From Pseudomonadota bacterium (GTDB lineage: Bacteria; Pseudomonadota; Alphaproteobacteria; Acetobacterales; Acetobacteraceae): a DNA stretch of 11,394 nt. The stretch lies in assembly GCA_021845835.1 (NCBI GenBank), contig JAJZVE010000083.1, positions 1 to 11,394 on the forward strand, in the 5' to 3' direction. This document shows positions 7,927-11,394 of this stretch, in pieces (positions within the stretch are counted from its first letter, which is position 1; each line of letters opens with the position of its first letter). The translations under genes and the position numbers were made by a program. The notes under the pieces were generated by a model that made no database searches, was not told the origin of the DNA, and saw nothing but the letters and a program-made list of their open reading frames with translations.

Positions 7927-9180
7927 TCAGCTGTCACCGGCGGCATGGTCGATGAACAGGCTGCCGCTGGTCACGACGCGTTCCCCCGGCTCCAGCCCGC
8001 TCAGCACTTCCAGCATGCCGTGGCGGACGATCCCGGTTTGGATTGACCGCATGTGCAGGCTCTTGTCCGGCGCGACCACCCAGACCCGTTCGTTCATGCC
8101 GCTATGGATCACCGCGTCTGCCGGCACTGCCGGGGCGACGACCGCGGAGTGGGTGAGGATGCGAAAACGGGCGAACATTCCAGGCTTCAGCATCCCCGAC
8201 GGATTCGCGATGTCGGCCCGCACCTCCAGCCGGTGTGTGTCCGGATCGATCGAGGGCGCGATCCAGGCAAGGCGCGCCTTGAAGGTTCGGCCGGGATAGG
8301 CCAGCACACGGACCGTGACCGGCTCGCCGGGGCGAATCCGCCCGGCGTCGCTCTCGCGCACCTGGGCGATCAGCCACACGGTCGAAAGATCGCCGATGGT
8401 GAACAGCGGCTCGGATGCGCTTGCCGAGACGATCATCTCGCCCGGATTGACCTGCCGGGACAGCACCGTTCCCGAGCGCGGCGCGCGCACCCAGGCGGTC
8501 GGATCGGCCCCGGATGGCGATGCACGCTCCAGCCGCGTGATCTGCCGTTCGGTGGCGCCGAGGATGGTCAGCTGGGACCTTGCGCTGGTGGTGGCGATCT
8601 GCGCGGTGCGCAGCCGGTCCTGCGCGGCGATCAGCGCCGTCTGGCTCTTCTGCCAATCCTTCAGCGCGACGCCCCTGGCGAGATACAGCGCATGCATGCG
8701 CTGCGCCACGGTCTCGGCCAGCTTCAGTTGCGACCGCGCAGTGTGCAGCGTGGCCCGTGCGGCAAGCAGCTTGTCCGTCCCGGCCACCAGCTCGGTGCTG
8801 TCGATCGCGCACAGCGGCGCGCCCTTCTGCACGTGCGCGCCGAGTTGCGCACTGACTTCGAGAACACGTCCGGAATAGGGGGAGAAAACCGGTTCGGTCA
8901 GATTCCTGTCGCTGGCGATCTGGCCGTCCGCGAACACGGCGGGCGTGAACGGCATCGATCTTATCGACGCGGTTCCGAGCTCCTGCCATTGGAGCTTGGT
9001 GGGACGGAAACTGCCGGGAGCGATCATCTGCTGCGCCGGCGCGACCCGCGGCGACGCCTGCCCCCAGGGCGGCCACCCGACACGCAGTGCAGCAGCAGCA
9101 ACGACGAAGGCGAACGCGACGCCGGCCAGGATCAGTATCTGCGCCTTCGTCTCCAGCCCGCGCGACGATGGACGCGGCAT
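7927..9180 (-). CDS. RND efflux periplasmic adaptor (membrane fusion protein, CzcB/CusB-like)
   Basis: A 417-residue adaptor linking permease and outer-membrane channel. An N-terminal membrane anchor or signal lies at about residues 13-33. The barrel-sandwich (lipoyl-like) domain is split: FSPYSGRVLEVSAQLGAHVQKG at about 99-120 and TAWVRAPRSGTVLSRQVNPGEMI at about 228-250. They enclose an alpha-hairpin of Ala/Gln/Arg-rich helices at about 131-216. A beta-barrel follows (VWLIAQVRESDAGRIRPGEPV onward), with a conserved GMFARFRI segment, then a C-terminal membrane-proximal domain (GLEPGERVVTSGSLFI). PTKLQWQELGTASI near residue 60 is characteristic of CzcB-type adaptors. No His-rich metal-binding extension or C-terminal metal chaperone domain is present. 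First gene of the operon. The start at 9180 lacks a clear Shine-Dalgarno sequence and the frame stays open further upstream, so the start is less certain than the family. Confidence 0.92.
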   Translation of the reverse strand: MPRPSSRGLETKAQILILAGVAFAFVVAAAALRVGWPPWGQASPRVAPAQQMIAPGSFRPTKLQWQELGTASIRSMPFTPAVFADGQIASDRNLTEPVFSPYSGRVLEVSAQLGAHVQKGAPLCAIDSTELVAGTDKLLAARATLHTARSQLKLAETVAQRMHALYLARGVALKDWQKSQTALIAAQDRLRTAQIATTSARSQLTILGATERQITRLERASPSGADPTAWVRAPRSGTVLSRQVNPGEMIVSASASEPLFTIGDLSTVWLIAQVRESDAGRIRPGEPVTVRVLAYPGRTFKARLAWIAPSIDPDTHRLEVRADIANPSGMLKPGMFARFRILTHSAVVAPAVPADAVIHSGMNERVWVVAPDKSLHMRSIQTGIVRHGMLEVLSGLEPGERVVTSGSLFIDHAAGDS

Positions 9181-9334
9181 GGCGCGATCGCCCGCGCTAA
9201 AGCCGCGCCGCGCTGGGCGGTGCGAACCGGAGAAAGAGGCCGCCGGCAGTCGGTCGCGTGCCGTCCCGCGCGCAACAGCGGGTCCTCGCTGCCGGAATGA
9301 CGGGGTGCTGCGACTCTCTCGCCATGATGGTTGT

Positions 9335-9463
9335 TGGCAGACCCCCCTGCCAGTGTCCCGATCCGCACATCACGTCATGATGCGACGGGACACCAGCTCG
9401 TTTTTTTTTCAGCGGCCTGCTGGTGCCTGAAATGCGACGGCATTCCAGGGGCAGGACACCAGC
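9335..9463. repeat. Three consecutive inverted repeats (hairpin cluster)
   Basis: Hairpin 1: TGGCAG (9335-9340), loop ACCCCC, CTGCCA (9347-9352), a perfect 6-bp stem. Hairpin 2 begins at the next base: GTGTCCCG (9353-9360) pairs perfectly with CGGGACAC (9386-9393), with an inner CATCA/TGATG stem. Hairpin 3: GCTGGTGCCTG (9419-9429) pairs with CAGGACACCAGC (9452-9463) with one bulged base, enclosing AATGC-GACG-GCATT (9431-9444). All are seen directly by base pairing. Whether they act as RNA leader structure for the efflux operon, as a terminator, or as DNA operators is not shown. Confidence 0.7.
9353..9409 (+). terminator. Terminator-like hairpin plus T9 run, + strand orientation
   Basis: The 8-bp GTGTCCCG/CGGGACAC stem is followed 7 nt later by nine consecutive T (9401-9409) when read on the + strand. 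This resembles a rho-independent terminator, but the spacer is longer and the loop larger than usual. No + strand gene lies just upstream, so it would end an antisense or small RNA from the 9181-9350 side, or shield the tatD-MBL genes from antisense transcription. On the - strand the run is A9 and cannot act as a terminator. Confidence 0.35.
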
Positions 9464-9496
9464 GCGCGCAGACCGCAATCACCAACCCGCGTTGCC

Positions 9497-9525
9497 ATAA
9501 TAGCACTGACGGACCAGCCCTGGAA
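9497..9525 (-). promoter_or_regulatory. Candidate extended -10 promoter for the efflux operon
   Basis: On the - strand, TGC-TATTAT (the hexamer is at 9497-9502) is an extended -10 element with 5 of 6 matches to TATAAT. A poor -35, TTCCAG (9520-9525), lies 17 nt upstream. It is one of few AT-rich spots in the gap. If used, the efflux mRNA would carry a leader of roughly 300 nt containing all three hairpins. This is a motif-level guess without experimental support. Confidence 0.3.
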
Positions 9526-9609
9526 GGCCCGGCGGCAAGCGCGTTCCGCCAATTTTGTGAACGAAGCATCATTGACCAAGAGCGCGATCGCGACCGTGCG
9601 CCATCGTGC

Positions 9610-10404
9610 TCAGACCCCGCCGAACTCCAGCACCATCCCGTCGAACCCCAGTTCCACCCCCGCCGGCAGCATCGCGCCCACCGTCGCCCAGTCCATGTCG
9701 GTGCCCATATGCGTCAGCACCGTCCGCCGCGCGCCGACGCGCGAAGCCCAGTCCAGCACCAGATCCAGATGCGCGTGCGTCGGATGCGGCGTCAGGCCGA
9801 AGCAATCGACCACCCAGGTGTCCACGCCGGCCAGCGCGTCGAACGCCGCCTGGTCCAACCGCACCACATCGGTGGAATAGCCGAATCCGCCGATCCTGAG
9901 GCCGAGCGACGGGCCATACCCATGGTCCTGGGCGAAGCTGCGCACCGTCAGCCCGGCGATCGCGACGGTCTCCCCGGCCTCGATCGCGCGGGTTTCCAGC
10001 ACCGGGCGGTAGAAGCCCGGCGGCTTCCAGGGGCGGAACGCGTAAGGAAACCGGCTGGTGACCTCGTCCAGCACCGAGGCGGTCGCGAAGGTCTCCAGCG
10101 GCCGGCCGGCGATGCGGTTCAGGATCCGCACGTCGTCGATCCCGGTGATGTGGTCGGCATGGGCGTGGGTGAACAGGATCGCGTCGATCCGGGGAATCCG
10201 GCAGGCCAGCAGCTGGGTCCGCAGATCGGGCGAGGTATCGACCAGAAGCCGTTCCTCGCCAGCCCCTTGTACGACGATGCTGCTGCGGGTGCGGCGGTTG
10301 CGGGCTTCGTTCGGATCGCAGCGCCCCCAGTCCCCGGCGCCGTCCGCGCCGCCGATCAGCGGCACCCCGGCCGAGCCGCCGGTGCCGAGCAGCACCGCGC
10401 GCAT
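9610..10404 (-). CDS. MBL-fold metallohydrolase, PhnP-like (cyclic phosphate phosphodiesterase-like)
   Basis: A 264-residue metallo-beta-lactamase-fold enzyme. It starts with the PhnP-type N-terminus VLLGTGGSAGVPLIGG and has the NRRTRSSI motif near residues 36-43. Metal ligands are visible as HAHADH (H80, H82, D84, H85), H161 in AQDHGYG, D179 in GYSTD and H232 in LTHMGTDMDW. H210 and H212 in THAHL lie in the expected C-terminal helix. It should bind two metal ions and hydrolyse a phosphodiester. PhnP itself cleaves ribosyl cyclic phosphates, but outside a phn operon the substrate is open. The start codon overlaps the tatD stop by one base (TGATG), so the two genes are translated from one mRNA. 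Pairing with tatD is common in alphaproteobacteria (background knowledge) and suggests a housekeeping nucleotide-related role. Confidence 0.92.
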   Translation of the reverse strand: MRAVLLGTGGSAGVPLIGGADGAGDWGRCDPNEARNRRTRSSIVVQGAGEERLLVDTSPDLRTQLLACRIPRIDAILFTHAHADHITGIDDVRILNRIAGRPLETFATASVLDEVTSRFPYAFRPWKPPGFYRPVLETRAIEAGETVAIAGLTVRSFAQDHGYGPSLGLRIGGFGYSTDVVRLDQAAFDALAGVDTWVVDCFGLTPHPTHAHLDLVLDWASRVGARRTVLTHMGTDMDWATVGAMLPAGVELGFDGMVLEFGGV

Positions 10405-11183
10405 CAGGCCGCCGCCTTGGTGAACAGCCGGCGGAAATTCGCCGTGGTGAGATCGGCCAGCGCCGCCACGCCGAGGCCGCGCAGCCCCGCCAGCACCGCG
10501 GCGGTGTGCGCGACATTGGCCGGTTCGTTGCGCTTGCCGCGCAGCGGGACGGGGGCGAGATAGGGCGCGTCGGTCTCCACCAGCAGCCGATCTTGCGGCA
10601 CGTCGCGCGCGATCTCCCTGATTTCCTGGGATTTCGGGAAGGTCAGGATGCCGGAGAAGCTGACGAAGCCGCCGAGCGCGACCGCCGCCTCCGCCAGCGC
10701 GCGCGACGAACTGAAGCAGTGCAGCAGGAAGGCGAAGTCCCCTCCCCGGTCGCGTTCGTCGCGCAGGATGGTGGCGATATCGGCATCGGCGTCGCGGGCG
10801 TGGATCGCCAGCGGCACGCCGGCTAGGCGCGCGGCCCGGATATGGGCGCGGAAATTCGCCTGCTGCACGTCGCGGGGGGCGCGGTCGTAGAAATAATCGA
10901 GACCCGATTCGCCGATGCCGATCACCCGCGGATGCGCCGCCACCAGCGCGGCCAGCGCCTCGGGCGTCGGGATCTCGGCCTCCGCCGCGTGGTGCGGGTG
11001 CACGCCCACCGTGGCCCAGACGTTGGCCTGCGTCTCCGCGAGGCGGATCGTCGTGGCGGATTGGGCGAAGGTGGTGCCGATGGTGACCATCTCGCCCACC
11101 CCGGCCGCCGCGGCACGCGCCAGCACGTCGGGCAGTTCGGCGGCGCTGTAGTAGTCGAGGTGGCAGTGGGAATCGATCAGCAT
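10404..11183 (-). CDS. tatD: TatD-family metal-dependent hydrolase (DNase)
   Basis: A 259-residue TIM-barrel hydrolase with every family motif: DSHCHLD (H6, H8), GESGLDYFYD (E92), IHARDA (H128), LLHCFS (H155) and LVETDAPYLAP (D205). Length is typical. Family members are cytoplasmic metal-dependent 3'-5' exonucleases, linked to repair of oxidative DNA damage and other quality control; the name is historical. The start at 11183 gives MLIDSHCHLD, the standard TatD N-terminus, and no later Met fits. Oddly, the start codon lies in the last copy of a 17-bp triplication, and the 14 bases before it contain no Shine-Dalgarno sequence. The nearest SD-like sequence, AGCAGG, precedes the first repeated ATG, 34 bp upstream. 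Translation may therefore depend on reinitiation. In many relatives metG precedes tatD; here a transposase end does. Confidence 0.95.
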   Translation of the reverse strand: MLIDSHCHLDYYSAAELPDVLARAAAAGVGEMVTIGTTFAQSATTIRLAETQANVWATVGVHPHHAAEAEIPTPEALAALVAAHPRVIGIGESGLDYFYDRAPRDVQQANFRAHIRAARLAGVPLAIHARDADADIATILRDERDRGGDFAFLLHCFSSSRALAEAAVALGGFVSFSGILTFPKSQEIREIARDVPQDRLLVETDAPYLAPVPLRGKRNEPANVAHTAAVLAGLRGLGVAALADLTTANFRRLFTKAAA

Positions 11184-11218
11184 CGGGAATCGATCAGCAT
11201 CGGGAATCGATCAGCATC
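11168..11218. repeat. Perfect 17-bp tandem repeat, three copies, over the tatD start codon
   Basis: GGGAATCGATCAGCATC occurs three times without mismatch at 11168-11184, 11185-11201 and 11202-11218. On the - strand each copy reads GATGCTGATCGATTCCC and so carries ATG CTG ATC GAT TCC, the first five codons of tatD. Because 17 is not a multiple of three, the three ATGs (11217, 11200, 11183) are in three different frames. Slippage or repair-associated duplication of the gene's own 5' end is the simplest origin. Confidence 0.97.
11177..11217 (-). other. Two overlapping 7-codon minicistrons upstream of tatD
   Basis: From the ATGs at 11217 and 11200 the reading is MLIDSRC followed by TGA (stops at 11196-11194 and 11179-11177). 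Each stop lies within ATGCTGA, so it overlaps the codon just after the next ATG. This is the geometry expected for termination-reinitiation coupling. SD-like AGCAGG is positioned about 5 nt before the first ATG only. They arise from the triplication and are unlikely to have a peptide function; an effect on tatD expression is inferred. Confidence 0.4.
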
Positions 11219-11274
11219 GGGCCTGCTTGCGGGTGATCGCGGGGCGGCCCCCTGCCGTCCCGTCATGGCCGGGC

Positions 11275-11394
11275 CTGACCCTACAAGATTCACACATCTC
11301 TGGCGATCTTCCAGCCTGCGAGCATTTCCTTGAACCTGAGGTGCCCTTGGAGGATCACGATAGGGCCGGGCTTGCCGTAGTATCCGGTCCAGCC
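11275..11394 (-). mobile_element. Right-edge fragment of an IS4/Tn5-like insertion sequence
   Basis: The transposase C-terminus stops at 11290, and about 15 bp further the - strand reads GTAGGGTCAG (11284-11275). This resembles the end of the Tn5 outer end, TAAGAGTCAG, matching 7 of the last 8 bases, and the AGATGTGT just before matches the start of the Tn5 mosaic end. In IS50 the transposase stop also lies close to the element end. The boundary at 11275 is therefore a candidate only; the other end and target duplication lie outside the window. Confidence 0.5.
11290..11394 (-). CDS. IS4/Tn5-like transposase, C-terminal 34 residues (partial)
   Basis: The frame is open from the right window edge to a TGA at 11292-11290. 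It begins GWTGYYGKPGPIVIL and ends EMLAGWKIARDV. The GW-x-x-YY-x-x-PGP pattern, followed by a Gly, a basic/aromatic helix and GW-x-x-A-x-x-V, is what I recall from the C-termini of Tn5-like IS4-family transposases (Tn5 itself ends with a comparable EGW...LDGF..AKDL segment). This region follows the catalytic DDE domain. No ORF-finder call covers it because its start is outside the window. The identification is by remembered similarity and needs a database search. Confidence 0.6.
   Translation of the reverse strand, partial: GWTGYYGKPGPIVILQGHLRFKEMLAGWKIARDV

Larger units (their letters stand above)
9181..9609. other. 429-bp non-coding region upstream of the efflux operon
   Basis: No convincing gene is seen between the adaptor start and the MBL-fold gene stop. 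Open frames here are extensions of antisense frames with no recognisable motifs. The stretch lies downstream of tatD-MBL and upstream of the efflux operon, both on the - strand, so it should hold the operon promoter and any leader. It contains three consecutive hairpins (9335-9463), a T9 run (9401-9409), a promoter-like element (9497-9525), and the palindrome CGCGATCGCG near 9583. No tRNA-like or known riboswitch pattern was recognised. Confidence 0.7.

Noticed and set aside
4411..9300. Long + strand open frames opposite the efflux operon (e.g. 4411-5391, 6679-8046, 8053-9300)
   Set aside because: Antisense frames are kept open by high GC. Their translations are His/Arg/Gln/Asp-rich, lack domains and mirror the codon structure of the real genes.
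9183..9592. GCGATCGC/CGCGATCGCG palindromes near 9184 and 9583
   Set aside because: Short GC palindromes are frequent in such genomes; no spacing or pairing pattern supports a function.
11262..11281. GTCATGGCCGGGCCTGACCC, resembling half of a palindromic repeat seen in alphaproteobacteria
   Set aside because: Only one arm is present and part of it overlaps the proposed IS end, so it cannot be told apart from chance or a truncated repeat.

Overview
The window is high-GC, densely packed bacterial DNA. The tatD gene followed at once by a PhnP-like metallo-beta-lactamase-fold gene, together with the base composition and codon use, suggests an alphaproteobacterium, perhaps a Rhodospirillales/Acetobacteraceae-like lineage. 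This is an inference from context, not a phylogenetic result. No rRNA, tRNA or CRISPR array was seen.

Left part (1-3111): a catabolic-looking cluster. A LysR-type regulator (+ strand) is divergent from a nitrilase (- strand). The nitrilase is followed 129 bp downstream by a GMC-family flavin oxidoreductase that runs off the left edge. The 92-bp gap between regulator and nitrilase holds an AT-rich dyad with exact T-N11-A spacing, the form expected of a LysR operator. The nitrilase would turn a nitrile into an acid plus ammonia and the GMC enzyme would oxidise an alcohol; a shared substrate is only a guess.

Middle part (3266-9180, - strand): a complete tripartite efflux operon in the order periplasmic adaptor, RND permease, outer-membrane lipoprotein (CzcB-CzcA-CzcC-like), with a 12-bp gap and then an ATGA overlap. 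The permease keeps the Asp/Asp/Glu proton-relay pattern of heavy-metal RND pumps (D394, D400, E407). The actual substrate cannot be read from the sequence. A 429-bp non-coding stretch (9181-9609) lies upstream. It holds three consecutive hairpins, a run of nine T and a repeated GCTGGTGTCC word.

Right part (9610-11394, - strand): tatD and the MBL-fold hydrolase overlap by one base. The tatD start region is a perfect 17-bp tandem triplication that repeats the start codon three times in three frames, so two 7-codon minicistrons precede the real start. Just upstream, at the window edge, is the C-terminus of an IS4/Tn5-like transposase and a possible IS end, so tatD probably sits directly next to an insertion sequence.

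The main genes belong to known families. The most unusual items are the triplicated tatD start beside the IS end and the structured leader upstream of the efflux operon. I did not find a clearly new multi-gene system.
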